Below are positions 11,447 to 23,900 of a stretch of DNA of 64,000 nt, piece by piece (positions within the stretch are counted from its first letter, which is position 1; every line of letters begins with the position of its first letter). Under the pieces are notes generated by a model. It did not search any database and was not told where the DNA came from. It worked only from the letters and a program-made list of their open reading frames with translations. The translations under genes were made by a program, and so were the position numbers. The stretch is from Telopea speciosissima. Taxonomy: Eukaryota > Streptophyta > Magnoliopsida > Proteales > Proteaceae. The stretch is from positions 59,743,484 to 59,807,483 of the forward strand of contig NC_057919.1 of assembly GCF_018873765.1 (NCBI RefSeq), read 5' to 3'.

Positions 11447-12628
11447 GTGAAAATCTGCACTTTGCTATCCAATATTTTTCACAAAGATGTGAAATCTCAT
11501 GTCTGCAATTCCCTCAAACACACCACAAATATATGCTTTACATGTTAGAGAGAACCCAACAAAACACATTAGGCTAAAATCTTATACTTAAGAAGAAGAC
11601 AAACAATTACATGTACAGATTATAGCAAGAATAGATAGAAAATTACTTTTGATCTGCTCATCAGATCAACTCAATATTTTAGGGCATTGAATCCCTCTCT
11701 GGGTAGGTCCTTCGACCATGGTATGAAGTTGATACAAGCTGCTGATGTGAAGTAATTCATAATCACCTAACAACCTGCAATGCCCTGTTTCTGGAAATTT
11801 TCTGGCAGATTTTTCTTCTTACAATTAATCCAAATCTGTCCATATATAGATGGGCAGTACCCATATACAGGCAAGACCTTTTGCTTTGAAGGTTCCTTAT
11901 CAGAAGGAACTGTAGTCTGTATTGGTCACATGTGCAGCTTCCCCTGTTTCAGTTTTGATAAATGATTATAAAGCATCCTGAATGACTCGGATTCACATGA
12001 CTTCTCTTCGTCTCGAGTTCGCCCACCAATTCAAACTTCAAAAGAACAAAAAGGATCTAATTTCCAGTATCAGAAGTAAAACAATAGATCTAACAGAAAA
12101 ATGTTCTCCAGGAGGGTTAAAAAAACAAGTACATAGTCTCTCTATAAAAACATGAAAATCAACAGCTCAATTCATGATTGTCCTTGAACAGCAAATAAAA
12201 AATAGCACAGAGAACCTCAAACACAGAGATTCATAAATAAAGTTACTGAAAATCAAGTCCAAAGAGCAGCATAGCAGTCAAGCCCCAAATAAGTCAAGAA
12301 CCACAGTAGGAGTACATGTAAATAGTCTCTCTAAAAAAGTCACAATGAAATTACAAAGACCCATTGTACTTAAAAATGTTACAAACAACCTATGACCCTG
12401 CACCTTAATACCAGCCCAACCCCAAGACATAATTGTAAATCCGAAAGACATGGTTGCAGCATCTCATTGAAGTTGGCTCCTCAGCTCAAGATCACCTCAC
12501 CATACCTACAAGTGATGAAACAAATTCCAAGTGACCAACTATACTTAAGTAAATGTTAAATGTTTGTTTTAAATAAATCAAGTTAATCAAGTTTTACACC
12601 CCATTGATAATTAGTAGGACTCATACCA

Positions 12629-12802
12629 TTATTGTTGTGGGTTTGCTCTTCTGAATGCTATAACCTTTGCAGACTTGGCAGCCATTTTTCCCTTTACCTT
12701 CTCTTGTGCACACACAATGTCTGAAGTTGTAGTAGATTGCTGTGAGGACCTGGTTACCCTCTGTGAAGAGGTAGCATCATCATCCCTATTGTTTCTCTTT
12801 CT
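12629..12802 (-). CDS. Possible last exon of the MULE transposase
   Basis: On the minus strand an acceptor-like TTTTTTTAG is followed by about 57 codons rich in Arg, Lys, Ser and Thr (RKRNNRDDD at the start), ending in TAA. Placing it as a C-terminal exon would replace the end seen at 12848. The donor is not clear: a GTTATG at about 12878 gives a different phase. A basic Ser/Thr-rich tail is common in MULE transposases, but this exon is uncertain. Confidence 0.35.
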   Translation of the reverse strand, partial: RKRNNRDDDATSSQRVTRSSQQSTTTSDIVCAQEKVKGKMAAKSAKVIAFRRANPQQ

Positions 12803-12847
12803 CTAAAAAAAGACAAGAACAAAAATATTACATTCTACATAGTTTTA

Positions 12848-15746
12848 TCATGCAAAACTAAATATAACATTGAGTATGTTATCATGCCATAACATAGGAG
12901 CACTGCGAGAAGTGGATGGTCTCTTGTCTTTATACTTGCAAGTCCTCTTGTTATGATCAGTACCTCCACAGAGTTGACATTTGATACTCCTTGTCTTCTT
13001 CCTTGAATTGTATGGGGCTGCCTCATCTGGTTCTCTTCTCCTACTCATACGAGGTCTATCAATCCCCCTCTTTAATATTGGAGGAAGCAAGTCAGTCTCT
13101 TGTAGTGTACTAAGATCACTCATTGGGTAAATGATTTCTTGATAGGCCATTAAATATCTTTTTGTGGTGTAAGTTGGATCGCAATAGTCTTCTAAAGTTC
13201 CCCTATAATTTGGAATGCAAACTCCAGCATGTTTACAAGGTAACCCCGTTGCTACCCACACCCCACACTCACAAGTTGACTCAGTCATGCTAACAACATA
13301 TCTTAGGCCAGATCCATCTTGTATCTCAAACAGCTCCCTACCTGCTAAAATGGGTACATAGTGCCTCATACCCTTCTGTACTGCCTCCAGTTTCTCACAA
13401 ATTGTTGGAGTCAGCCTTGTGACACTAGTTAAGCCACTCTCATACCTTTTATGTAACATTTTCATCATCTTCACTCTAAGACCATCCACCAAAGTAAGGA
13501 TAGGCTTACTCCTCAAGGGTCCTACCCAATGATTGAATGACTCAGTACAGTTGTTGGTGATGTGGTCACTTTTGGCTCTATGATCAAAAGCATGTATTGC
13601 CCACTTCGGTACTGGTGTCTTCATCAACCAATCATAGACCCCTTCATTATCTTCTTTCATTTCATTCATAGTCTTTTGGAATCCATAGGCATTTTATGAT
13701 TTGCATGCAACCCAGAACTGACTCCTCAGTTGAATGCCACTACCCCGTCGTGACTTAAAGTTATTGTATAGGTGTCTGCAACAATGCCTATGGTGTGCCT
13801 CAGGGAATAATTTTACAATAGCTTCAATAAGACCCTATATATGAAAAGAATATTCACTAGTCATAAAATCACAAATATAATGTCAATGATATTAGTCATA
13901 CCTTCTGTTTATCTGTTATAAATGTATATGGAAGTCCAGTAGGTGTGACTAGACCTATGGCATCATGTAAGCAACTGAGAAAGAATAACCAACTGTCAGT
14001 GGATTCATTCTCAAGCACACCGTAAGCAACTGGATACATGCCATTGTTTCCATCCAATGAAACAGCAAATACAAGAACTCCACCATTTATTCTCTTCAAA
14101 TGACATCCATCAAGGCCCAAGAATGGTCTGCATCCCTTCAAAAAACCTTGAACACAAGCATTAAAACATACAAACAAACGCCTGAACTGACAATCTACTC
14201 TATATTCATCTCTGAATAATTCACTCTCAACCAGTCCATGTTGGAATCCATTATGATATTCTATTGCTACTTGATTCCCAACATTTGCTCTCATTATCAT
14301 ATCTGCATAACTTTCTAGTCTCCTAAATGATTTTCTATGACTTGAACTATCTTCCCCTAGGGTAATCCATTTAGCCCTATACAATTGTATATTGTAGGTG
14401 TCCAATGAATACTGATCACTCAACAGTTGTTCCATGATTTTCAGACTCATATCTGGGTCCGATCTAATTTTGGACCCAATCTTTCCTGCTATCCAACGTG
14501 CACTTACTTCCTTATTTCTAACCAATTTCATACATGTGTGAGTGGGAGTAAATGCCTTGATAGCAAATGTAATGCCATCTTTTAAACATGAAGCATATAT
14601 CTTCCATGGACACCTTTTTCCTACACAAATTACACTCACCTTTTTGCTCTCATTTTTTATCTTCAATGTTTTAAAACATTCTTGCACTTCATAATCCTTC
14701 AGAACTTCTCTAAAGTGCTGCCCATTCCTGAACAATTATCTAACTGCCAAATGGATCCTATTGCTTGGATCTCTCACTATATCAGACTGAGTGTCATAAT
14801 CCTCTTCCTCACCATTTGATCCCTCTTTATTGTTCTCTTCCTCTTCTGCATCACTTCCAAATTCTTTATAGTCTTCATCACAACTCTCTGAACTGTCACT
14901 TAAATCATCAGATTCTCCAGCTACATAATCAAAATCTGATGTGTCATTGTTCACTTCCTATTCCTCACCCTCAAGTACCCTGCTAGCTGATGGATTGGTT
15001 GGATCAGGTGATGAAATGATTGCATCATTACTTCCCAACTCTATAGTGGTAGTAGTAGTTGTAGTAGATCTCTCAATACTAGCACTCCTACACCTACTAG
15101 ACATACCAACTTCAGTAAAAGCAACCCCACTATCATGCATAACTGCAGAACTCCTATTGTCAAATGTGACTCAGTTATGAGATGCATTAGTTGACCCAAG
15201 AACAACAGTCCGACTGCTATTATGCATCAGAATAGCACCACCCTTCTGAACATTCATGTCACCATCCCTTTGAATATTTCTGAAACCATCCCTTTGAGGA
15301 TTACTGAGGCCACCCCTTCTTATATTAGCTTTTGTCCTAGTACTTATAGACATATCAGTAAGTGGAACAGCTGGAAATGGTGCTCCAATCTCTGGTCTAT
15401 TTCTTGCAGTATCACCCACAAACTTGACATGGTGTCCTTTGATGGTAACATTATCAGTGTTGTTACCAACTTGGACATTGTAGACATACATGTGGATACA
15501 ATCCACCTGAGTACCAAGCATGTCTACCATTTCCATCACATCTTTATCTGTCTTCACTACCATATCTTTCATCTTGTCAACTGTCAACTATTTGACATTA
15601 AAGTCCACAGATCTCCCTTTGGGAACAGTACTCAAAAGTGAGTTATATATGTCAGATATCATATCTAGGTAACCATATCGTTCAACATCAATAATCTTTG
15701 TAAATGTGCCTTAAAGATAGTGGTACTGTACTTCAGTCGTTGTCAT
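12848..15746 (-). pseudogene. mudrA-like: MURA-type MULE transposase, disabled
   Basis: The gene reads leftward from an ATG at 15746. In order it holds an N-terminal region containing VERYGYLDMISDIY, an acidic Asp/Glu/Ser-rich linker (about 14740-14950), a MuDR DNA-binding region (VGKRCPWKIYASCLKDG), and the MULE transposase core. Candidate catalytic residues are Asp in FLGLDGCHLKR, Asp in FITDKQKGL and Glu in CTESFN. A SWIM zinc finger (CECGVWVATGLPCKH) and a CCHC knuckle (CQLCGGTDHNKRTC) follow. A 67-bp intron is likely at 13835-13901 (donor GTATGA, acceptor ATATAG). About 1.85 kb of exon 1 keeps one frame but has in-frame stops at 15711, 15588, 15171, 14958 and 14736; exon 2 has one at 13694. 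A further short C-terminal exon may lie at 12629-12802. Confidence 0.88.
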
Positions 15747-17741
15747 CTTGAAGATTAGAGACTGTTTGGCTGCATGGTATATGGATTTTATAGAAAAGTG
15801 GGAGAAGCAACAATTAATCACATTAGTCAAGAACAGTCATTAAAATTCAAATTTGACAAATTACATCCAAGTATCAATATTATTTGATAAACTTCTCAAC
15901 TAAAGAAACAAATACAAGATTATCCATTAAGTCAGGTACAAATTTATATAAAGTTCTTCACAACACTAAATGGAAAAGAAGGGAAGACGTCAGGGCCATT
16001 TATAAGTCACACGAATGGTATATTCAGTCTGTGGTAATGTAGGACAGATTTGATTATTGAGCGTAATTGCATTTGAGATCCAAATCTGGATTTTGAGATT
16101 GCATTACATATTCTTAAAGACCATGGAACAGCCTTACTGAAGGCCCTGTTGGCATTTTCCTGACCCAATAATTACATGATGAGAAAAATGCATCTTTCTA
16201 CAAACTATAAGATGCATCAGCATAAGAGAAAGACTAAGAGAAAAAAAGAGAGCATTTATCTACTTACAAAGCACACAATCTATGCACACTCATGTAGTCC
16301 AATGTGTAAATTATCATACTAGTAATCAAGTTGCAGACTTCCTCTCAAGATCACATACATGATTCCAGGGAGACTTAATAGACAAACAAAGCAACAATCC
16401 TAAACACAACAAAATGCAACATTCAGAAAATTTATCATTACAATTATCTCTTATCATTACTGTGTTAAACACACAGTAATCTTCCAATCATTCTTAGTCA
16501 TGTCCCCAAAGAGAATCAACAACTGGATTAGCTTCTATTTTCATTTCTATAATTCCAATAACCTGTAGTGCAACAAGGAAAGTAAAATTCCCCTCCCCCA
16601 ATGGGAACTTGGTGGAAGATGAAAGGGAAACAAGTGTTATAAAAAAGAGTTGCAAGTAATACTTGCATATTTGGGTGCAACCAAAGAAGCTAGAAGAAAA
16701 AGGAAAAGAGTAAGCAAGTCCTAATCACGCAGCCACATCAAACTCCAAATAAATTTCATTCATTCCATTCCAAATGAGAATCATTGGCTTACATGCTGTA
16801 ATATAGAATCAAACAAAAGAAGTCCTAATCCTATCCTAAAACTGAAAACAAAAGTTAAAATCTCAACTCCTACGGTATCCAAGTTTCTAATTGCAATTAC
16901 AAAATAACTAATCTATCTCCTACAATTCTATCAACAAGAATATAATAATAAAATTAAATTTACAAAAATCTCTAATTAATCCATCGTGTAACTGCATCTC
17001 TTATCTTCTTATTTCAGTTCAATTAAAATTTTAGGGTAGTTCCTTCTTGCGCACCACTTTTTTTTTTTATTTCTGATTTAGTTCATTCAAGTTTAATAGT
17101 CTTGTTGCTGTTCTGTTTTAAACATCATCTAGTTTTTGTTATGGTTATGATCTTTAATCACTGATTTGTTGAAGTTAAAAAATTCATGTTTTCTTGGTGT
17201 GATTTCAGGTTTCGTAGCTGAGATCAAACTCTTCTAGAAATCTCAGATTCTGGTTCTGTTTTAAGATCTATTTTCTGACTTCATTTGCAGATCAGATCTT
17301 AGGAATGGAAGCAACCAGTCGGCGACAATTCATTGAAAAATCTATATTTGCAGTAACATAAATACATAATAACTTAGGCGCTGTGGGCCATCTGCAATCT
17401 AGTGATTCACACCCACTAACCGAACAAAGGTCCCAAAAGAATGGAAAATCAAAGTGACAGAACATTAAAGTTATCCATTGAACCATTCTCATCATCCTGG
17501 GTTCCTTTTCAAGTCCAACTTCTATTCGATTAGCTCACCTTGAATAGAGGCTATTAAATTGGGGTTTACAAAACAGATCAAGACTACTTCCAAACAAAGC
17601 AACAGCGAGACTTCTACAGGGTAACAGATCACCTCAATTGACAGTAAATCTTTTCAAAAAATTCAAAACGAATTGAAATTTCAGTTGAAAAACCTTAGTT
17701 CTTAGCGAGTTTGAGCCGAAAAATATACCTTTGTCCTTGCT
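15747..17741. other. MULE interior between transposase start and right TIR
   Basis: No coding region is supported here. The DNA is A/T-rich and would form the 5' untranslated region and possible 5' introns of the transposase transcript, which probably starts in or near the right TIR. No promoter element could be fixed with confidence. Confidence 0.5.
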
Positions 17742-18248
17742 CGCTTCTCTCTTCCCTTCTCAGAGAGCAATCAACTGTGTTTTTTCCTTCTGTCCTACTC
17801 CGAGAGCTTTAACGGTGGCACCTCTCTATCCTTTTATACTCCTGAAGAAATCGTGGCCTAAGAAGAGGGCTGAGACGAACTCCTTCTTCTTCCTCTGGTT
17901 TGCAGCAGTAGGTGAAGCGCAGAGGATGAAGCGAAGAGGATGAAGTGAAGAGAAAGTGAAGATATCCTTCGAAATAGGGTTTATTTCACTACTAAGGGCA
18001 TTTTAGTCCTAACAAATTTATGACAATGGTTTATTTCACTACTAAGGATATATTTTGGTCCTAATAAAATCGTGACAATGGAAAACCATCATGACTAACC
18101 CCCACTGTTACAGGTCTGTAACGGCGGGGGCCAGTTGGTTATTAGTATGCAGAATGGGGGGTAACAGTTGTTTCAAAGTTTTTTTTTTGGGGGGGGGGGG
18201 GATAATGGTAGATAGTAAAGTTTTTGGGCTGGTAATTGTAAAAAACCC
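17742..18248 (-). repeat. Right terminal inverted repeat of the MULE
   Basis: It is the reverse-complement partner of 8138-8600, ending at the 9-bp duplication AAAAATTTA (18249-18257). It contains a short G run (about 18189-18201) and a small extra segment (about 17785-17805) lacking in the left copy. It is the likely promoter end for the transposase gene. Confidence 0.88.
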
Positions 18249-18300
18249 AAAAATTTATTGGTGTAAAAACTCCATTGTTGATTCGAAATCATGTGGGAAG

Positions 18301-18312
18301 GCTCTGATACCA
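18301..18312 (-). other. Copia 1 primer-binding site
   Basis: On the minus strand this reads TGGTATCAGAGC, the usual complement to plant initiator methionine tRNA used by Copia elements. It lies one base from the 5' LTR (18314-18791), which fixes the element's orientation as minus. Confidence 0.92.
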
Positions 18313-18313
18313 C

Positions 18314-18791
18314 TGTTAGATTAAGATAATCCCTCTGGGTTTAAACAGTGATAAATCCTATCATTATCATGCCCATATGAAATCAAGAACACAACTCTAA
18401 TGAAATAGAAAGAGAGATTGTACCTTGCACCTCAGTGTGTCGATGAAGAATAATTATAATAATGCCCAACGATCTCCTCCTTAATCTGGTGTCTTAGACT
18501 AATAAACCTTGAAGGGATCTTCTTCAGTCTCCCGTTCCTCACCGTGAAGACCCTTTCCTTGTGGGAGAAATAGGGAATTGAAACTAACGTGACTGCATGG
18601 ACCCTTCTTAATAGTATTTATACTAATACTGTCCCAAAACCCTAACCCACTTCCACAATGGGTTTGGGCTGGTCCATCCCAATCAGAACCGGGTGACATG
18701 CTTGAATAAGCTCAAGTATTAGGATCCCCACAAATTGAACTGGGCCAAGTAATTAATCAAGCCCATTAAATTTCTTTGGAAATTTCTTACA
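18314..18791 (-). repeat. 5' LTR of Copia element 1
   Basis: The 478-bp partner of 1244-1721, with TG/CA ends, followed on its right by the target duplication TGTAC (18792-18796). It lies next to the primer-binding site. Differences from the other LTR are spread evenly and are mostly single-base substitutions. Confidence 0.92.
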
Positions 18792-18796
18792 TGTAC

Positions 18797-19157
18797 TGCC
18801 TTCTGTCCACCATTCTTTCTCACTGACGATGACAAGTAACCCTTCTGGCTTTTGTATGTGGAGAGGATCCTTCTTTAACTTAAGACAATTTCTGACAACC
18901 ACTTCTTTTATAAGGGGACAATGCAAAATGATGTTATTGATGCACACATCAGTTAGTGTTGGTAGATCTTCTAGATATATTCTTGTCAGTCTTGGAAATG
19001 GTGAGATGACTTCTTCCATCAATCATAAGGAAATGGAAAAAAATGTTAAATTGGTCAAGTTGGAGAACTCACTCACATTAATCATGGAGTCATAGTTACT
19101 ACTACTAGTAAACCCATTTTCATCATCTTCAACATTGATCACTTTCCATTTTTCACC
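18797..19157 (-). pseudogene. NBS-LRR copy A: C-terminal LRR codons
   Basis: Minus-strand translation gives EEVISPFPRLTRIYLEDLPTL and then VVVRNCLKLKKDPLH and EKEWWTEG, matching the C-terminal leucine-rich part of copy B (33540-33760). Upstream of about 19020 it jumps to sequence matching copy B at 34240-34370. Some 480 bp present in copy B are therefore missing, and homology stops at about 19157. The C-terminal codons are severed by the Copia element at 18791. This fragment is the 3' end of a third paralog. Confidence 0.85.
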
Positions 19158-19526
19158 TTCTTTCCCAAATAATAATAAACCAATAAATAAAGAAACAAAA
19201 AAATGTTGGGCTTTCTTAATTTTTTGGGTAAAGCATGTGGGCTTTCTAGAGCTAGGCCCAATTGTTTAATAAAGAGGGATTTAACAGATACTTCTCCAAA
19301 AAGTTGTAAAAGGAAAAAAAGACTCCTCCTATACCGAGACAAAAAGGATTTTTGTTGTATGACTTGTATCAGAAGAGTCTTAGTACATCTAGGACTCTAT
19401 AGGTATATTTCGTTTTGTCTCTCAAAATTTAAATCGGTTAGCAATTAACTTGGAAAGATCTTAATTAATTCACTAACTAAGATTACTATTCTCAATTGGA
19501 GTGAGAGTGTAACTTACGGTCCTCCT
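19158..19526. other. Intergenic, no feature seen
   Basis: No homology to the NBS-LRR copies and no coding signal were found between the broken end of copy A and the promoter of the strictosidine-synthase-like pseudogene. Confidence 0.5.
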
Positions 19527-19533
19527 TATATAG
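19527..19533 (+). promoter_or_regulatory. TATA box of the strictosidine-synthase-like locus
   Basis: TATATAG lies about 65 bp before the ATG at 19597, the usual plant distance for a short 5' leader. It supports 19597 as the ancestral start. Confidence 0.5.
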
Positions 19534-20323
19534 CTATTCCCCTTAGAGAGGTATCTGTTTTGAGTTTTACAGAGAGAATTTTAAGAAGGTGCTACAATGG
19601 ACGTGGTTAATAGATTTTGGTTTTTAGTTCTTTTTATGATCTTCACAGCAATGTTCATTGGTTCTTCATCTGCATTTTCAATTCCAATTGAAATACCTTC
19701 AGGTCCTGAAAGCCTTGCCTTCGATTGTGAAGGTCGTGGACCTTATGCTGGTGTTTCTGATGGTCGAGTCTTGAGATGGGAAGGTGTTGAGGATGGTTGG
19801 ATGCAATTCTCTGTCTCTTCAATTTACAGGTAATTCCCTTAAACTATATATATATACTCTGATTAATATAGCTCGTGGGTTCTAGTAAGATAACCGGTAG
19901 TTGTAGATTTCTTCATCCAACTCCATCTCCTCGTCCTCGTCAGGGAGAGATTGTTTTGTTTTGTTTGATCTTGTCGATTACATTGTCCTCAATTAATAGA
20001 TGGGCAAATTTTGATTGAGGTACCCGATGGGTGCATTGGGTGGTAAAGGAACTAATGAACCATCCAAAAAACCTTATTTTTTCAAGGAATTAAGTAATGG
20101 GTTTATGGATTTTCACTTTCGTTTCACTGGCATTATGGTTTCTAGTAGCCAGTGTGGAAAGGTCTCTTCCCCCTTTCTTTTTTTTAGTAGATAAGTGGGG
20201 CCCATCATTGCTTATACCCGACTCAATGCATGTTCTTTTCTCAGATCTTTTGCCTTCGTTTTTGGAATGGTGATTTTGGAGCCAACAAGAAACTTCATTT
20301 GATTGGTAATTCATCCCAAATCT

Positions 20324-20560
20324 GGTGGCTTACGGCTTTGTAAGGCTTCGACTCACAATAAAGCTCTCATTTTTAAATTGGGATGACGTCTCTTAAGCGA
20401 AGACACTTCCCTGTGGGTCAGAACTTTTAAAGCTAAATACTATCCCAGTACATCCTTGTTATGGACCCTATGGTATTATCAAAAAGAGGGTCTTGGGCTT
20501 GGAACAACATTGTCTCAGTCATTCCCATTCTGACATTTGTTTTCTTCTCTGATTGTTGAC
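20324..20560 (+). mobile_element. LINE fragment in SSL intron 1
   Basis: Plus-strand translation gives GGLRLCKASTHNKALIFKLG and then LWVRTFKAKYYPSTSLLW, the layout found downstream of the RT domain in plant L1 LINEs. The LINE at 49.85-50.0 kb has GGLGLHPSKIHNKALLMKLG and LWVQTLKAKYFPNNSLL at the same place. The fragment has a stop and a frameshift, and no ends are visible. It lies in the long first intron of the SSL pseudogene. Confidence 0.65.
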
Positions 20561-20981
20561 GTGCAGTGGGGATACTTTACTCCATTGTTAATCAAACAAC
20601 TAAAAAATTGTGAGAATGATGAGGAAAGGGCTTTGGAACATGTGGAAATAAGATCCACTCCAGAGTACTCCCATCACTGTTTAAGTAGAGCAGTAGCTGC
20701 TAGCAACCAAAGCTCAGTGATGCAATCTAACAAGCCACATGTGTCTGTCACAATAATATTTTCGATCACCGTTGGACGTTAACCCAAACATTCTCAACAA
20801 AGTGATAATAGCTATTTGATTAGGCCCACCAGCTCTAGTACAAGCCACTGCATTTATGTTCCTTAGTTGCAAACTGCAGTGCTTTGCCTCCTTATTTAGT
20901 TGGTGGCCAGAAATAAGATCCACTCCAGAGTTTGATTCAGCTACAGCAGCTCAGAATGACTAATTCTTTGTTCACTATAAA

Positions 20982-23900
20982 TGTTAAACCCGTGCCCAAA
21001 AAAAATACGGGCTAATTTAAATTTTTGGATATAGATCCGGAACTCAATGGATCCTGGGTTTTTGCCCACTAGCAACCTGTGGTGCACCGACCCGGTGCTC
21101 ATTTTTTTTAAAGGGAATCTCCGGTAATATCATACCTATCAATCCAGAGGCAACTACCAGACCTGTGTTGCTGTTCCATACACCAGTTGATGAGCAATTT
21201 AAGGAACAACCCCTGCTTAACCAAACCAGGATTAAATTCAATTTTAAAATTTTAAACATGGTTTAATGGCCGCAAATTATACGAGGACAATGCCCTAGGC
21301 ATGGCACAGGCTTGAATGGGACCCAAATGCAAAAACAACAGGGTTTTACCTACTGGTCCATTCCTACTGGTCTATTGGATCAATCAGTTGGATCGACCAG
21401 TACTGCTGTACTGCACCGAATGCATCTCAGATGCATGGGGCCTAGTGTTTCGCACCCTGGATCACCTCCCCATACCTAGAATGACTTGTGGGGATGTTAC
21501 CCTAACAATGTGATCAGGTGGAGCCCACTTTGAGACCATTTGCATTGGAGAATGGGTTTGAAGAATGCATTCCCCATAGAAACAGCTTTAACCAAACAAG
21601 CCTTAAGGCAAGCCTGTATATATAAGCCAACACAAATAGAAACCCCTCTTATTTCTTTCGTTGGAGAGAAGGAAGAGAGAAAGAGAAGAAGAAGAAGAAG
21701 GAGGAGGAGAAGGCTTGGGACCCTTTTGAGCTTGGATCCTTCAAGGTAAACTCTAACCCAACAACTCCATGCTGTTTACCTACTTTTTTCATGGCTGCAA
21801 CCATGCTGTAGTCTGTAGATCTTGCTGTACAGCCATTTTTCCATAATTTCTGTGATAGGAGTCATGTCTTACTAGCCTTAGATACTAGGATTCTTACATG
21901 CATGCATGAATCTACTAAGGTTGACCTGTTATCTACTTTTCTCATGATTTATACATGCTGTAACTGACATTAACAGCTTGTATAATTGATTCTCATGCCC
22001 ATTTCTAGTCTTGAATGGTCCATAAAGGTGTAGGAGCCTCAATACCTAAATGCATGATGAATCCATGGCCTTGTTTCCTGAAACAGAGCTATTACAGAAC
22101 TGATAAAGACCACTCTTTATGTTTAAAAACCTGTTGATCCTGTGTATAAGCCATACATGCTTGCATAGGTATCCAAACCCCCAAGAACCCCATGCATGTT
22201 TGATTTTTCACCATACATATGTTGATTGTCATGCATGGAACCCTACTATAACTTTTGATCATCCATGCATGCTCCTGATCTGTAGATCTATGCCAAAACA
22301 GCTTTATCTTCTGAATTTTTTGAGCTGCTCATGTAGTGGTCGATTGGATCAACCACTGTGAATCAACCACTGTAGGAAATTAAGACCTGTGTTACCCCTG
22401 ACTTACCTCTTGGTCTGTGATGCCCTGCATAGGGTCCTACATGAAATCCCAGCTAAAAATAATGCACTGTACCTCTGTTTAGAGCCAATCTGACATCCCT
22501 AGGACGGGTTTTGGGCAACCAAACTCATATTTGGCATGGAAGCATAACCCAAATCACTGATGGAACTACTGTAGTACCATCTAAAACCCCTGGTGTGAAC
22601 CCTTTCCAATTCTGTGACTGAAACCCCCACTGGTCCATTGCTACTGGTCCATTGGATGGACCAGTACCAATCAACCACTGCTGGGAACCTAACCCAGTGT
22701 TGTCTCGGACCTACCCCAAGGTCTGAAACACCCTTTTTAGAACCATTAGTATAAACCCCAATGCAAAACATATCATTCCAGCTCTGTTCCTACACTTGGA
22801 GCAATGGGTTGATTACCACTGGCCCATTGGATAGACTAGTCCAATCAACCAGTGCAAACCACGAATGAAGAACATAACCTTAACCCCTGAAATTACTTAA
22901 AATAGTACCTAGGCACCCATGTGGATCTAAACACACAAATTCTTTCTTATTTTGGCCACTGCAGCTCTACTGGTCCATTGCCACTGGCCCATTGGATAAA
23001 CCAGTGCCAATCGACCATTGCTGCTGTCATGGCAGTTTTGAGTCCTGCTTTGGTTTAGAAGCTAGACTAAGGTTACTCCTAGTCTCTTAGGGTAATTTAA
23101 TGTGTATAAATATGAAATTCTAATTTATTTACCATAGGTTTTAACTATTTTCCTGACGACACACATCAAGGTGCTTTTGAGGACCGACAGTCCTTCGAGT
23201 AAGTGGAGCATAGCCAAGGTGAGTGGAATTACACCATACGTGTAGGTGTAACATAACTAATGAGTTATGATAACAATAACAAATTTACTTTTCTGTTTTT
23301 ATATTTATATTCTCATGTTCCTATGAATTGTTAATGGAATGCTTGCATATAAATTGTTAGCCTAAAAAGAAATGAGGCCTATGGTAGCCCGTAGAATGGG
23401 ATGTGGTTGACACCACCCGACTCATATGATATCATTAAAACTATTAGTCTAGATGCTGTAGCCGGCTTGGAAATGAGGCTAGTGGTGACCCGTAGAATGG
23501 GATGCGAGGCACCACCCGACTCATACGATGTCATATAGAATGCATATGGCTAGGTAATCATCACCAGTGCTACGAACCCTTGCCAACAGGGGTTTAGGTG
23601 TTGGATAACACAAAAGTGTGAAGCCAATGTCCTGAAGGGCATTGCTCGGTCAGTTGACTCATCGGGTCACTAGGACAGGTGATGTCTGTTGGCCCATCAG
23701 TTAATAGGGCTGGTGGTAGCATAGTTGTAACCTAGAGGGCCGATCGGGTTGACCTTGGGAAGAGATGTTAGAGCCAATTGGTCTTCTCCGACAACTTGAT
23801 GGGTGTATAGCAGGAAGGGGTTAAAAGCCCGCACCAGGGATACATGTATTGGAGATTATAGTAGCACTAACCCGCCTTAGTTGTTATGTTAGGTGGCTAA

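Larger units (their letters stand above)
8138..18248. mobile_element. Mutator-like element with two convergent genes
   Basis: The element is 10,111 bp, bounded by long terminal inverted repeats whose ends read GGATTTTTTACAATTACCA and, on the other strand, GGGTTTTTTACAATTACCA. It is flanked by a perfect 9-bp duplication AAAAATTTA (8129-8137 and 18249-18257), the Mutator hallmark. It carries a leftward MURA-type transposase gene (about 15746-12848) and a rightward GRF zinc-finger gene (9834-10217), tail to tail. It sits in the leader of Copia element 1 and is therefore younger than that insertion. The transposase gene holds in-frame stops, so this copy should not move by itself. Confidence 0.93.
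1244..18791 (-). mobile_element. Ty1/Copia element, nested host of a MULE (fossil)
   Basis: Two 478-bp LTRs (1244-1721 and 18314-18791) are flanked by the 5-bp duplication TGTAC (1239-1243 and 18792-18796). A primer-binding site complementary to initiator Met tRNA adjoins the right LTR and a polypurine tract adjoins the left LTR, so the element reads leftward. About 7.4 kb is Copia and the rest is the MULE inserted at 8138-18248. The LTRs differ at roughly 35 of 478 positions by hand count, suggesting an age of a few million years under common plant rates. The coding part is broken many times and internally rearranged; no intact gag was recognised. It was inserted into the end of NBS-LRR copy A. 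Confidence 0.9.

Noticed and set aside
14765-15641. Plus-strand frames opposite the MULE transposase
   Set aside because: They are antisense shadows of the transposase linker and N-terminal region, with no domain of their own.
18189-18201. G run as a functional site
   Set aside because: It is a length difference between the two MULE TIRs and is best explained by homopolymer slippage.
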